From: an uncultured Lachnospiraceae bacterium
Lineage (GTDB): Bacteria; Bacillota; Clostridia; Lachnospirales; Lachnospiraceae
Reading direction: 5' to 3'
DNA length: 64,000 bases
NCBI GenBank assembly: GCA_949738465.1
Contig: CATJBQ010000250.1
Coordinates: forward strand, 1-64,000
Each line of letters starts with the position of its first letter. The stretch's first letter is position 1. This document shows positions 41,093 to 50,149 of this stretch, in pieces. The position numbers and the translations under genes are program-made. The notes beneath the pieces are model-generated. The model was not told the origin of the DNA and ran no database searches. It was given only the letters and a program-made list of their open reading frames with translations.

Positions 41093-41932
41093 ATGGATTG
41101 GAATGCAGGTATATGGTCAATTATACCACCGATTATTGCCATTATTTTGGCGCTTCTCACCAAGGAGGTTGTATTCTCCCTGATTCTTGTATCCTGTCGG
41201 GTACTGTGATTTATTCCGTGATGACCGGTTTTGGCTTCATGGGAATCTTTGACGCTTTTGTAACCCTGATGAGCGTCAAGCTTTCCCGGAAGGCTGGCCT
41301 ACAGCATCGACGCTACCGCTGCGCCGGTCTGCATTATCGCCCCCATTTCTTCCTAGGCGGCCTCTGTGATTTCCTATTATCCGGAAAATGCCGAAAGCGG
41401 CATGGCGGCTTTCTTAAGCTCCATTCCCATGAACCTGTACGCAGTGCTGACCCTGTTTATGGTGTTCTGGATGGCCCTTAAGAAGAATTCCGAGTACGGC
41501 CCCATGGCAAAAGCAGAGCTGCAGGCTGCCACCACCGGCGAGCTGGGCGCCATCGACAGCAGCGAGGCCGAGGATGAATTCAACAAGGTAACCAAGAAGA
41601 ATTCCAACGGGCGCGTGTCCGACCTGGTGATCCCCATTGTAGTGCTGATTGTGCTGTCCATTCTTTCCATGCTTTTTGTGGGCGGCTCCTGGGACGGAAC
41701 CGGAAAATCCCTCTTTGATGCCTTCGGCGACACCGATACCGGCTACGCCCTGGCGCTCAGCGCATTCATGACGTTGAGCGTTACGTTTATTTACTATCTG
41801 CTGCGCCGTGTGCTCAACTTCAAGGAATACTTCGGGTGCATCAACCAGGGGGTAAAATCCATGGTTCCCGCCTGCGTGATCCTGCCCAGGGTATGGGGCG
41901 TAGACAAGATTCTGGATAAAACTGCGGCTTAA
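41093..41932 (+). pseudogene. Broken NhaC-superfamily antiporter, divergent paralogue
   Basis: Starts with a good site and MDWNAGIWSIIPPIIAIILA, LLTKEVVFSLILVS, then a TGA after about 38 codons. A large section is missing: the next homologous piece, AYSIDATAAPVCIIAPIS, is in another frame near 41300 and ends at a TAG. It continues in the open stretch from about 41366 (NLYAVLTLFMVFWMALKKNS, VSDLVIPIVVLIVLSILSML). The C-terminal third, with the conserved TGTSWG and SDTT motifs, is absent and the frame ends at 41932. Two stops, a frame change and internal and terminal deletions make function very unlikely. Confidence 0.85.
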
Positions 41933-41970
41933 AGGGATTGTCTCGAACTGATGTTCTGTTTGTGTTCATA

Positions 41971-42002
41971 GAAAAAGATGGCTGCCTGCAGCCATCTTTT
42001 TC
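41971..42002. terminator. Bidirectional terminator
   Basis: GAAAAAGATGGCTG-CCTG-CAGCCATCTTTTTC, a perfect 14-bp stem with A and T tracts on both sides, between the nhaC pseudogene and the convergent VWA gene. Confidence 0.8.
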
Positions 42003-42021
42003 TGTGATGTTTTCCCACCGT

Positions 42022-43695
42022 TCAAAAATATGGAATCTCCTCCGGCCCGTCTTCCGGCACGGGCATTTCTCCCGCCCCAGAAACGCTCTGCCTTGCAGCC
42101 AGCTTCACCAGCTCCAGAAAGTGGGCCACCTCCTGGTTGGCTTCATAATCGATGCCCTCCCACAGAGACATCAGATGATCATAAGAGCTGTTCCCCTTAT
42201 TTTCACTGTCCTTAAGCACCATGGCAAATTCCGCCACGGAGGAGGACAAAAGCATCCCCGCCTCCCGCAGATCCTTCCGGTAGATTTCCTTTCCAAAGGC
42301 ATACTCCAGCTCCCGGGCTGTCTCTGCCCCCGGATCCTTATAGCGGATCCGGAAGGTTCCCCATTCCTTCCCCGTCTCCCCCTCTGCGGGAGTCACGGTC
42401 TGATATTTCAATCCGTCTTCCTCCGCATCCGCGGATCCGGCCCAGACCACCTCATATAGGGCCGTCACCCGGTGGCCTGCTCCCAGCTCGCCGGCATCCT
42501 TCGCATCGTCCCGGAATTCCTCGGCAGACATCAGGCGGTTTTCATAGCCCAGAAGCCGGTAGGAAGAAATCCATGCCGAGTTAAATTCCATCTGCAGCTT
42601 CACATCCTCCGCCACCGTCACCAGGGTGCTTCCCATCTGCTCCACCAGCATGCGCCTGGCCTCCATCAGGGAATCTATGTAACCGTAATTCCCGTTGCCG
42701 TAATCCGCCAGCGCCTCCATCTTATTGTCCTTCAGATTCCCCTGGCCGAAGCCCAGCACCGACAGATATACGCCGCCCCTTTTTTTCTCCTCGATCAGAG
42801 TCTTAAGGCCGCTCTCACTGGTGGTCCCGATATTGAGGTCCCCGTCTGTGGCAAGGATCACCCGGTTGATGCCACCCTCCACAAAATACCGTTCCGCAAT
42901 GGCATACGCCGTCTCAATCCCGTCGCTTCCGTTGGTGCCGCCGCCCGCTTCTAAGCACTGGATTGCCTCCATAATCTCATCCTTCTGATCCCCCCGGGCT
43001 CCCTCCAGCACCACCTCATCCCCGCTGGCATAAGTCACCACAGAGATCCGGTCCTTCTCCCCCAAGCTGTCTGTCAGCATCCCGAAGGCCTGCTTTACCA
43101 GGGGCAGCTTATCCGGATCCTCCATGGAGCCCGACACGTCCAGCAAAAATACAAGATTGGTTCCCGGCGTCTCCCCAAAATCAATTTCCCCGGTACGGAT
43201 CCCCACCCGGATCAGCCCGTGCTCCGGCTGCCAGGGGCAGTCCGTCCCGTCGATGGTAACGCCAAACACCTCATCCTGCCCTGGAAGACGGTAGTCATAG
43301 CGGAAATAATTGACCATCTCCTCCAGCCGCACCGCTCCCTGGGGAATCTCCTCCGGCGTCCTCCCCTGCTGGAGCATCCGGCGCACATTGCTGTAGGAGG
43401 CGGTGTCCACATCCGCCGCGAAGGTGGAAAGAGGCTGATTCGTGACCCGGACAAATCCGTTTTCCCGGACAGCGCTGTACTCCTCGGTCTCCCACTCCTG
43501 GGGGCTCTCCATATCAAAAACCACAAAGTTTTCTTCTGCCTTGGGGCTTTCTGCCCCATCCGCAGCATACTCTGTGCCGGACTCCCCGGCGCCGTTCCTG
43601 CCACTGGCATCCTTGCGTCCCATCCCGCAGCCCGCCAGGGCCGATACCACCATACATCCTGCCATCAAACCCGAAACCATACGCATCTTTTTCAT
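42022..43695 (-). CDS. VWA-domain lipoprotein (YfbK-like)
   Basis: 557 residues. Lipobox LAGC near residue 23. A von Willebrand N-terminal domain follows (NQPLSTFAADVDTASYSNVR, VRLEEMVNYFRYDY). A VWA domain has the MIDAS motif VFLLDVSGSMEDPDK and the metal-binding Thr/Asp regions GGTNGSDGIETAYAIAE and VILATDGDLNIGT. A conserved C-terminal domain ends with SVAEFAMVLKDSENKGN and HFLELVKLAARQSV. Surface anchored. It is the third gene after an ECF sigma factor and its membrane partner, so it may be a target or a sensor of that system. Start at ATG 43695; a LexA-like palindrome lies just upstream. Confidence 0.9.
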   Translation of the reverse strand: MKKMRMVSGLMAGCMVVSALAGCGMGRKDASGRNGAGESGTEYAADGAESPKAEENFVVFDMESPQEWETEEYSAVRENGFVRVTNQPLSTFAADVDTASYSNVRRMLQQGRTPEEIPQGAVRLEEMVNYFRYDYRLPGQDEVFGVTIDGTDCPWQPEHGLIRVGIRTGEIDFGETPGTNLVFLLDVSGSMEDPDKLPLVKQAFGMLTDSLGEKDRISVVTYASGDEVVLEGARGDQKDEIMEAIQCLEAGGGTNGSDGIETAYAIAERYFVEGGINRVILATDGDLNIGTTSESGLKTLIEEKKRGGVYLSVLGFGQGNLKDNKMEALADYGNGNYGYIDSLMEARRMLVEQMGSTLVTVAEDVKLQMEFNSAWISSYRLLGYENRLMSAEEFRDDAKDAGELGAGHRVTALYEVVWAGSADAEEDGLKYQTVTPAEGETGKEWGTFRIRYKDPGAETARELEYAFGKEIYRKDLREAGMLLSSSVAEFAMVLKDSENKGNSSYDHLMSLWEGIDYEANQEVAHFLELVKLAARQSVSGAGEMPVPEDGPEEIPYF

Positions 43696-43713
43696 AAGAA
43701 TCCCTCCTTGATC

Positions 43714-43727
43714 AGAACATTTGTTCT
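43714..43727. promoter_or_regulatory. LexA-box-like palindrome upstream of the VWA gene
   Basis: AGAACATTTGTTCT carries GAAC-N4-GTTC and is palindromic apart from the central two bases. It lies 19 nt upstream of the VWA ATG, just before the AAGGAGG site. It resembles 7728-7741, which has the same spacing to its gene. Confidence 0.42.
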
Positions 43728-43783
43728 CTTGAAACCGTTCCTTTTCTATCCTTTGTGATAGATACGCACAGCACCTGGCAAAT

Positions 43784-44488
43784 TTATGGTAAAATCTCCA
43801 GAATTTTTAAATTTTCTTCCTCCACGTCCAGCAATACACGTAAGCTTCCGGAAAAATCCTCCTCCCCGTAAGCGTCTCCCTCGTAAAACAAGGTGACCCG
43901 TTCTCCTTCCTCAAACCAGTTTTCCTCAGACCAGAGGATCTGGCCGGTCACCAGATAGCCCTCCAGCGTGGTCTGCACCTGCTCTGCCAAAAGCTCCACC
44001 TCCAGATGAAATTCCTCCTCTGCCGCTCCGTCCGCCCATGGGGCCAAAGGATCCGATCCCCCATTCGCAGCCTCCGCCTTGTCGGCGGCCGCCCCGCTTT
44101 CCCCGGCCGCCTGGTTCTTGTCAGCCGCCCCGCTTTCTCCGGACGCCTGGTATCCCGCATCCATAGGCGCCTCGCTGTCCGCCTCCATAGGCGCCTCCAT
44201 GGATGCATTGCCTCCGTCATAGGATTTGACGCCGCCCGACAGAAACTGCCAGGCCGGAAATACCAGAAGCGCCACAGCCAGCATGGCCGCCATTGCGCCA
44301 ATGTAACGCAGCCAGCGTACCTTTTTCTTCCCCGGACCTACGGCCCCTTCTCCCTGGAACAGGTCCGCATCCCGGACCGGCGTCCTCGGTGCAAGATTTC
44401 CTTCTATTTTTTTCCAGAGGTCAGGAATTTCCTTCATTTTTTCCTCTTTATACAAAGCTTCAATCTCTTTGTCTGATAATTCCTTCAT
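43784..44488 (-). CDS. Single-pass membrane protein, probable anti-sigma factor
   Basis: 234 residues. The cytoplasmic N-terminus of about 75 residues contains KEIPDLWKKIEGNL; one membrane helix follows (YIGAMAAMLAVALLVFPAWQ). The outer part is rich in Ala, Glu, Met and Gly with short repeats (AGESGAAD twice, MEAPMEAD) before a compact C-terminal domain (VQTTLEGYLVTGQILWSEEN). The ATG overlaps the sigma factor stop (ATGA), the standard arrangement for a sigma/anti-sigma pair. I see no zinc-binding ZAS motif, so the assignment rests mainly on context. Confidence 0.65.
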   Translation of the reverse strand: MKELSDKEIEALYKEEKMKEIPDLWKKIEGNLAPRTPVRDADLFQGEGAVGPGKKKVRWLRYIGAMAAMLAVALLVFPAWQFLSGGVKSYDGGNASMEAPMEADSEAPMDAGYQASGESGAADKNQAAGESGAAADKAEAANGGSDPLAPWADGAAEEEFHLEVELLAEQVQTTLEGYLVTGQILWSEENWFEEGERVTLFYEGDAYGEEDFSGSLRVLLDVEEENLKILEILP

Positions 44489-45045
44489 CCCCGCACCTCC
44501 TTTTTGACATTATAAAATGCTCTCAACTGGGCAATCCCCTGCCGGTACAGCCAGGAAACCGTGCCCAGGGGCTTTCCCAGCACATTTGCAATCTCCTGGA
44601 AGGTCATGTCCCCTAGGATTTTTAAGTCCAGCACCTCACGCTGGGCCGATTTCAAGCCCGCCATAACCTCCTGCACGGTGAGGTCCCCCACCAGCTCCTC
44701 CGCAAAGCTTCCCGTTTCCCCATAGCCTTTGCCATTCTCTGCCGTTATGGCTTCCTCCTCTGCCGGAAGCTCCCGTCCCCGTCTCCGCAGATGGTCGACG
44801 GCCATATGCCGGGCAATGGAGGCCATCCAGCCCTTGTGCCTGCCGCCAGGCCGGTAGCTGTCCGCCTTCTCCCACAGCCGGATGAAAAAATCCGACGTCA
44901 GGTCCTGGGCGTCCTCCCGCTGCCGGGTCAGCTCATAAACCACCGAATAGATCAACCCCACGTATGCCTCGTAAATCCTCCTGAGGCCCTCCTTATCTCC
45001 CTGCCGGATCCTTTGGATGCAGGCTTCAAATTCTTCTTCCCTCAC
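44485..45045 (-). CDS. ECF-family RNA polymerase sigma factor
   Basis: 186 residues from GTG 45045 (TTTTGGAGGAAGC before it). Region 2: YEAYVGLIYSVVYELTRQRE, AQDLTSDFFIRLWEKADSYR and GWMASIARHMAVDHLRRRG. Region 4: LKSAQREVLDLKILGDMTFQ and NVLGKPLGTVSWLYRQGIAQ. Directs transcription of a small regulon, most likely including this sigma/anti-sigma/VWA operon, though I could not identify a convincing ECF-type promoter. Confidence 0.93.
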   Translation of the reverse strand: MREEEFEACIQRIRQGDKEGLRRIYEAYVGLIYSVVYELTRQREDAQDLTSDFFIRLWEKADSYRPGGRHKGWMASIARHMAVDHLRRRGRELPAEEEAITAENGKGYGETGSFAEELVGDLTVQEVMAGLKSAQREVLDLKILGDMTFQEIANVLGKPLGTVSWLYRQGIAQLRAFYNVKKEVRG

Positions 45046-45135
45046 TGCGCTTCCTCCAAAATCGTGCTCCTGTAAACGATACGTTTTTTCCTGTCCGGAT
45101 TTATGCGTATTCTTAAAGAAACTTTATCACACTTC

Positions 45136-45164
45136 TTGAAAAAGTACAATCAGAAGCGTATAAT
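45136..45164 (+). promoter_or_regulatory. Promoter of asnA
   Basis: TTGAAA, exactly 17 nt, TATAAT on the plus strand, 36 nt before the asnA ATG. Confidence 0.75.
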
Positions 45165-45200
45165 CAATGTTAATTCAACAGCATGAAAGGACATTACATT

Positions 45201-46211
45201 ATGGAATCAATGATTATACCCAAAGCTTATGAACCTCATCTGGATCTGCATGATACCCAGATTGCCATCAAGACCGTCAAGGATTTCTTTCAGAACCTGC
45301 TGTCACAGCGTCTGAACCTTGCCCGGGTCTCCGCGCCGCTTTTTGTGGATCCCGCTTCCGGCCTGAACGATAACCTGAACGGCGTGGAGCGTCCCGTCAC
45401 CTTCGGCATCCGGGAGCAAGGGGAAAAGCAGGCGGAGATCGTCCACTCCCTTGCCAAGTGGAAACGTTACGCCCTTAAGAAATACGGTTTTTCCGTGGGG
45501 GAGGGTCTTTATACCGATATGAACGCCATCCGGCGGGATGAGGATACCGACAACATCCACTCCATTTTTGTAGATCAGTGGGATTGGGAGAAAATTATCA
45601 CCAGAGAGCAGCGCACCTTCGACACCTTGAAGGATACGGTCCGCACCGTCTACAAGGTCCTTCGGAAAACAGAAAAATATATGGCGATCCAGTACGATTA
45701 CATCGAGGAGCTCCTGCCTCACGATATCTTTTTCATTACGTCCCAGGAGCTGGAGGATCTGTTCCCGGAATATACGCCCAGGGAACGGGAATACTACATT
45801 GCCAAAGCCAAGGGCGCTGTCTGCATCATGCAGATCGGCGACGTGCTGGAATCCGGTCAGAGCCATGACGGCCGCGCGCCGGACTATGACGACTGGGCGC
45901 TGAACGCGGATATTATCGTCTACTACCCGGTATTGGACATTGCCCTGGAGCTGTCCTCCATGGGAATTCGGGTGGACCGGGAGGCGCTTCTTTCCCAGCT
46001 TGAGAAGGCCGGCTGCCCCGAACGGGCACAGCTCCCCTTCCAGAAGGCGGTTCTCGACGAGACGCTGCCCTTCACCATCGGCGGCGGAATCGGTCAGTCC
46101 CGGATCTGCATGTTTTTCCTGCGCAAGGCCCACATCGGAGAGGTCCAGTCCTCCCTCTGGCCCCAGAAGATGGTGGAGACGGCCCAGGCCCATGGGATCC
46201 CGCTTTTGTAG
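45201..46211 (+). CDS. asnA: Aspartate-ammonia ligase (asparagine synthetase A)
   Basis: 336 residues. Makes asparagine from aspartate, ammonia and ATP; fold related to class II aminoacyl-tRNA synthetases. Motifs: LNLARVSAPLFVDPASGLND, VTFGIREQGEKQAEIVHSLA, MNAIRRDEDTDNIHSIFVDQ, YVTSQ-like FFITSQELEDLFPEYTPRER and TIGGGIGQSRICMFFLRKAH. I use ATG 45201 (MESMIIPKAYEPH), with AAAGGA before it; an earlier ATG at 45183 has no site. Transcribed alone; ammonia would be plentiful in a lysine-fermenting cell. Confidence 0.95.
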   Translation: MESMIIPKAYEPHLDLHDTQIAIKTVKDFFQNLLSQRLNLARVSAPLFVDPASGLNDNLNGVERPVTFGIREQGEKQAEIVHSLAKWKRYALKKYGFSVGEGLYTDMNAIRRDEDTDNIHSIFVDQWDWEKIITREQRTFDTLKDTVRTVYKVLRKTEKYMAIQYDYIEELLPHDIFFITSQELEDLFPEYTPREREYYIAKAKGAVCIMQIGDVLESGQSHDGRAPDYDDWALNADIIVYYPVLDIALELSSMGIRVDREALLSQLEKAGCPERAQLPFQKAVLDETLPFTIGGGIGQSRICMFFLRKAHIGEVQSSLWPQKMVETAQAHGIPLL

Positions 46212-46263
46212 GGGCAGTTCCATTTTCAGAAGCATTTCCCCAGGCCAACGCCCGGAGAATGTC

Positions 46264-46290
46264 AAAAGGGGCTTTTCAGCCCCTTTTTCT
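46264..46290. terminator. Bidirectional terminator between asnA and fbp
   Basis: AAAAGGGGCT-TTTC-AGCCCCTTTT followed by TCTTTTT on the plus strand. The symmetric A and T tracts allow it to serve the convergent fbp gene as well. Confidence 0.8.
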
Positions 46291-46300
46291 TTTTACTATT

Positions 46301-48259
46301 TTACAGAGAAGACTCCACAATCAATCCCTCCCGGTAAGCCGCAAGCAGTTGTTCCAGATCGGATATTACCTCCCGGATCTCCTTGCCGCCGTCGGTATCT
46401 GCCACCGTGATCCTCCTGGCGGTATGCTGCACCACCACCATATGGGAATGGATATCGCTTTCGTTCTGCACCGCCTTTTCAACGGATTCAAAGGGCTCAT
46501 GGGCAGCCAGCAGCAGCCCGTAGGAATTGTAGATTAAGGTATAGCCCGCAATTCCCGTCTTGGGCTGATAAGCCTTGGAAAAACCGCCGTCGATGATCAG
46601 AAGCTTTCCGTTGCATTTGACCGGAGATTCCCCCTTTTTTGATTCCACCGGAATATGCCCGTTAATGATATGGGAATCCTCCACCGGGAGGCCGAACTCC
46701 ACCAGGATCCTGTTGACGGTCTCCTCCTGCTCGATCAGCCGGTAGTAAGGATTCTTCGGCTCCTGATGGGTACTCTTGTCCGCCACAAAGTACCGCTCAA
46801 AGGTAGTCATTTTCGATTTGCCAAACACCGGGGAATCCGGGTGCTTCCAGATAAACCACAGGATATCCAGCCCCTTCTGCTTCTCCTCCGGCTCCAGGGA
46901 AAAATATCCCTTTCTGGCGTAGTGCTCCAGCACGTCGTACAGCTCCTTGCCGCTGTATTTTGTCCCGAAAATATCCACCTCCTTAAAGGTGCCGTTCTCG
47001 TTAAAGGGAACGCAGCCATGATACAGAAGGTTTCCGTTATAAACCTTATAGAGGCTCCCCTTGGCGTAAAGGAACCGGATATGGCGCTGCAGACGCTCAC
47101 AGTTGATAAAAGCATGGGTCAGCCGCTCCACCACATCCGCCTCCTCCGGCGTCAACTCATAAGGATGCGAAAGGTCCAGGGTGGGGAAGGTCTTCTCCCG
47201 CAGGGGATAGGCCACCCCTTCCACCGTAGCCGTACCCTTTTCCAGATCGATCTTATCCAGCAAAAGCCGGTGCTCCATCTGAAACTGAGGTCTGCGCAGA
47301 ATCAACTGCCCCTCCAGCTTAAACTGGATGATGGAAATGGCCTTGTGCATCCGCTCGTCCAGCATGACCTCCTTCAGGTCATATTCATCCTCCCGGTAAT
47401 CCAGCTTGAAGGCCTCGCAGCTATCATTGGCATACACATTCATGGCCAGGCGGGCCAGCGGGATCAGATTGATGCCGTAGCCCTCCTCCAGAATATTCAG
47501 ATTCCCATATTTGGCGGAAATGCGGATCACATTGGCAATGCAGCAGGGATTCCCGGCCGCCGCTCCCATCCACAGCACATCGTGGTTGCCCCACTGGATA
47601 TCCACCGAATGATGCGCCATCAGCGTATCCATAATCAGATGGGGATAAGGTCCCCGGTCAAAAATATCCCCCACCACATGGAGATGGTCCACCACAAAAC
47701 GCCGGATCAGATTGCACAGGGCAACAATCAGCTCCGGCGCACGTTTGGTTCTTATCACAGTGCGGATTATCTCATTGTAATACGCCTCCTGGTCCGACAT
47801 ATCCGCCCGTCCCGTAATCAATTCCTCAATCACATAGGCAAAATCCCTGGGCATGGCTTTTCGTACCTTGGAACGGGTATATTTGGAGGAGGCCACCTTG
47901 CAGATCCGCACCAGCCGGTAGATCGTCACCTTATACCAATCCTCGATATTTTCCTCCTTCTTCTGTACCTGCTCCAGCTTCAATTCCGGATAATAGATCA
48001 GCGTGGCCATGGCCTTTTTCTCCGAAACGGAAAAATTATTGCCAAACTCTTCCTCGATCTTGCGCTTGATGGCCCCGGAACCGTTTTTCAGAACATGCTG
48101 GAACTGCTCATACTCCCCGTGAATGTCCGTGATAAAATGCTCCGTGCCCTTGGGCAGGCTTAAAATTGCCTGAAGGTTGATAATCTCCGTGGCCGCCGCC
48201 GCGATACTGGGGTACTGCTTTGCCAGCCCCTTCAGATACCTCAATTCCGTTTCCTGCAT
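46301..48259 (-). CDS. fbp: Class III fructose-1,6-bisphosphatase
   Basis: 652 residues, the size of the Firmicutes class III enzyme, which is unrelated to class I and II enzymes. Metallophosphatase motifs: FITDIHGEYEQF (DxH), VVGDIFDRGPYPHLIMDTLM and WGNHDVLWMGAA. Other family segments include YGINLIPLARLAMNVYANDS and NGHIPVESKKGESPVKCNGK. Hydrolyses fructose-1,6-bisphosphate for gluconeogenesis. It starts 38 nt downstream of the dapB stop and may be cotranscribed with dapA-dapB. Confidence 0.96.
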   Translation of the reverse strand: MQETELRYLKGLAKQYPSIAAAATEIINLQAILSLPKGTEHFITDIHGEYEQFQHVLKNGSGAIKRKIEEEFGNNFSVSEKKAMATLIYYPELKLEQVQKKEENIEDWYKVTIYRLVRICKVASSKYTRSKVRKAMPRDFAYVIEELITGRADMSDQEAYYNEIIRTVIRTKRAPELIVALCNLIRRFVVDHLHVVGDIFDRGPYPHLIMDTLMAHHSVDIQWGNHDVLWMGAAAGNPCCIANVIRISAKYGNLNILEEGYGINLIPLARLAMNVYANDSCEAFKLDYREDEYDLKEVMLDERMHKAISIIQFKLEGQLILRRPQFQMEHRLLLDKIDLEKGTATVEGVAYPLREKTFPTLDLSHPYELTPEEADVVERLTHAFINCERLQRHIRFLYAKGSLYKVYNGNLLYHGCVPFNENGTFKEVDIFGTKYSGKELYDVLEHYARKGYFSLEPEEKQKGLDILWFIWKHPDSPVFGKSKMTTFERYFVADKSTHQEPKNPYYRLIEQEETVNRILVEFGLPVEDSHIINGHIPVESKKGESPVKCNGKLLIIDGGFSKAYQPKTGIAGYTLIYNSYGLLLAAHEPFESVEKAVQNESDIHSHMVVVQHTARRITVADTDGGKEIREVISDLEQLLAAYREGLIVESSL

Positions 48260-48297
48260 CCCCTGATCCCCCTTATTTTTCTGTATTCGTAAAATCC

Positions 48298-49059
48298 TTA
48301 TCTGGCCGCGATCACGTCCTGCATATTGTAATAGCCCGCCGGCTTCCCCGCCAGGAACTTGGCCGCTTCGATCGCTCCCTTGGCAAACACGCCCTTGGAA
48401 TATGACGTATGGGTAAAGCTGATCACTTCATCCGGCCCGGCGAAAATCACTTCATGCTCCCCGACAATGCTGCCTCCCCGCACGGGATGAATCCCGATCT
48501 CATGCTTGTCCCTCTTTTTCCGCTCACCGGTTCTGTCGTACTGATAGCAGTAGTCTTCCTCCAGGGCTTCGTTCAACGCCTCTGCCAGGACCAGCGCTGT
48601 CCCGCTGGGCGCGTCCACCTTCTGGTTATGGTGCTTCTCCACGATCTCCATATCAAAGCCGGCAGGCGCCAGGATCCGGGCTGCCTTTTTCAGAAGCTCC
48701 AGCAGCATATTGATTCCCAGGGACATGTTGGCGGATTTTAAGACCGCCACCTTGCCGGACGCCTCCGTCACCGCTTCCTCCTGCTGGCGGCTTAAGCCGG
48801 TGGTGCACAAAACCACCGGAACCTTCCGCTCCACGCTGTAGGCCAGCAGCTCCTCCACTGCCCCGGCCGTGGCAAAGTCTATGATCACATCCGCCTCCAC
48901 ATCGCATTCTCCGATGGATGAAAACCGGGGATATTCATTCCGGATATGATCGGAAATATCCACCCCGGCTACAATCTCAATCTCCGCATCCTCCCGGCAC
49001 AGTCCCGTCACCACCTGCCCCATCTTTCCGTTGCATCCGTGCATAATCGCTCGTATCAT
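48298..49059 (-). CDS. dapB: 4-hydroxy-tetrahydrodipicolinate reductase
   Basis: 253 residues. NAD(P)H-dependent reduction in the lysine/diaminopimelate pathway. Nucleotide-binding GCNGKMGQVVTGLC at the N-terminus, VIIDFATAGAVEELL, VVLCTTGLSRQQEEAV, the catalytic His/Lys region EIVEKHHNQKVDAPSGTAL and IGIHPVRGGSIVGEHEVIF. Cotranscribed behind dapA (gap 21 nt), so under control of the lysine riboswitch at 50150-50316. Confidence 0.96.
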   Translation of the reverse strand: MIRAIMHGCNGKMGQVVTGLCREDAEIEIVAGVDISDHIRNEYPRFSSIGECDVEADVIIDFATAGAVEELLAYSVERKVPVVLCTTGLSRQQEEAVTEASGKVAVLKSANMSLGINMLLELLKKAARILAPAGFDMEIVEKHHNQKVDAPSGTALVLAEALNEALEEDYCYQYDRTGERKKRDKHEIGIHPVRGGSIVGEHEVIFAGPDEVISFTHTSYSKGVFAKGAIEAAKFLAGKPAGYYNMQDVIAAR

Positions 49060-49080
49060 CCTTTGTTTTCCTTCTTTCTT

Positions 49081-49971
49081 CTATGCCAGACTGATTCCAA
49101 AATCGATCATTGCCTTCTTCAGACGCTCTCTGTTCTGAGGCTCGATCTCATACAGCGGCTCCCGCAGAGGCCCGGCCTCCCAGCCCATCAGATTCATGGC
49201 CGCCTTCACAGGAATGGGATTCACCTCACAGAACAGCGCATCGCACAGATCCAGAGCCTTAAGCTGCAGATCCAGAGCTTTCCCGGTATCGCCCTCAAGA
49301 TACGCCATCACCATATCATGGGTATAACGGGGCGCAACATTGGCAAGGACGGAAATCACACCGATCCCGCCTGCGGACAGAAGGGGAATCACCAGACCAT
49401 CCTCCCCGGAATACAGATCGATCTCCCCGTGGGTCAGCTCCATCAGGCTCAGAGCGCCGGCCACGTCCCCGGTGGCATCCTTGATCCCCACAATATTATC
49501 CACCTTGTTCACAAGCTCCGCCACTGTGGCCGGCTGTAAATTACATCCCGTCCGCCCCGGCACATTGTACAAAAGGATGGGGACATCCACCTGGGACGCC
49601 ACCTTGGTATAATGGGAGATCAATCCCTTCTGCGTCGCCTTATTGTAATAGGGGGTCACGATCAGAAGTCCGTCTGCTCCGGCCTTCACGGCCTCCGTAG
49701 ACAGATAAACCGCCGTGGCCGTACAATTGGAGCCGGTTCCCGCTACCACCGGAATACGCCCATGTACCATGCCCACCGCGGCCCGGATCACCTCAAGATG
49801 CTCCTCCTCGGTCATGGTAGAAGCCTCCCCTGTGGTTCCGGCAATGACAATACAGTCCGTACCATTGGTAATCTGATCGTTGATGATCTCCTCCAGCTTA
49901 TCGAAATTCACCTCATAATTTTCCTTCATTGGTGTGATGATCGCAACACCTGATCCTTGAAACACTGCCAT
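49081..49971 (-). CDS. dapA: 4-hydroxy-tetrahydrodipicolinate synthase
   Basis: 296 residues from ATG 49971 (AGGAGGAAGAAAA before it). Condenses pyruvate with aspartate semialdehyde, the first committed step to lysine. GTTGEASTMTEEEHLEVIRA, VVAGTGSNCTATAVYLSTEA, the catalytic Tyr in PILLYNVPGRTGCNL and the Schiff-base Lys in NIVGIKDATGDVA are all present. The leader contains a lysine riboswitch and terminator. Confidence 0.96.
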   Translation of the reverse strand: MAVFQGSGVAIITPMKENYEVNFDKLEEIINDQITNGTDCIVIAGTTGEASTMTEEEHLEVIRAAVGMVHGRIPVVAGTGSNCTATAVYLSTEAVKAGADGLLIVTPYYNKATQKGLISHYTKVASQVDVPILLYNVPGRTGCNLQPATVAELVNKVDNIVGIKDATGDVAGALSLMELTHGEIDLYSGEDGLVIPLLSAGGIGVISVLANVAPRYTHDMVMAYLEGDTGKALDLQLKALDLCDALFCEVNPIPVKAAMNLMGWEAGPLREPLYEIEPQNRERLKKAMIDFGISLA

Positions 49972-50061
49972 TTTTCTTCCTCCTAGAATGATCGTCCTTC
50001 CGTTTGCGGCCCCAGACGGCGGGCTCTTTATCTGACCGGGTAATCCGGTGGAATTTCCCTT

Positions 50062-50097
50062 AAGATAAGAAAAGAGCCGTTCCGATGAGCGACTCCT
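50062..50097 (-). terminator. Riboswitch terminator before dapA
   Basis: Minus strand AGGAGTCG and CGGCTCTT (8 pairs, two G-U) with a 10-nt loop, followed by TTCTTATC. It lies 52 nt after the lysine aptamer and 90 nt before the dapA ATG, where the expression platform is expected. I could not define the antiterminator with confidence. Confidence 0.6.
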
Positions 50098-50149
50098 GGA
50101 AATCCACACGAGAAACAGGGCATACCCTGCCTCCTGCTGATTCATCCCC

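Noticed and set aside
46655-48163. 502-codon open frame on the plus strand opposite fbp
   Set aside because: It is the complement of a highly conserved fbp gene, has no ribosome binding site, and its translation resembles no family.
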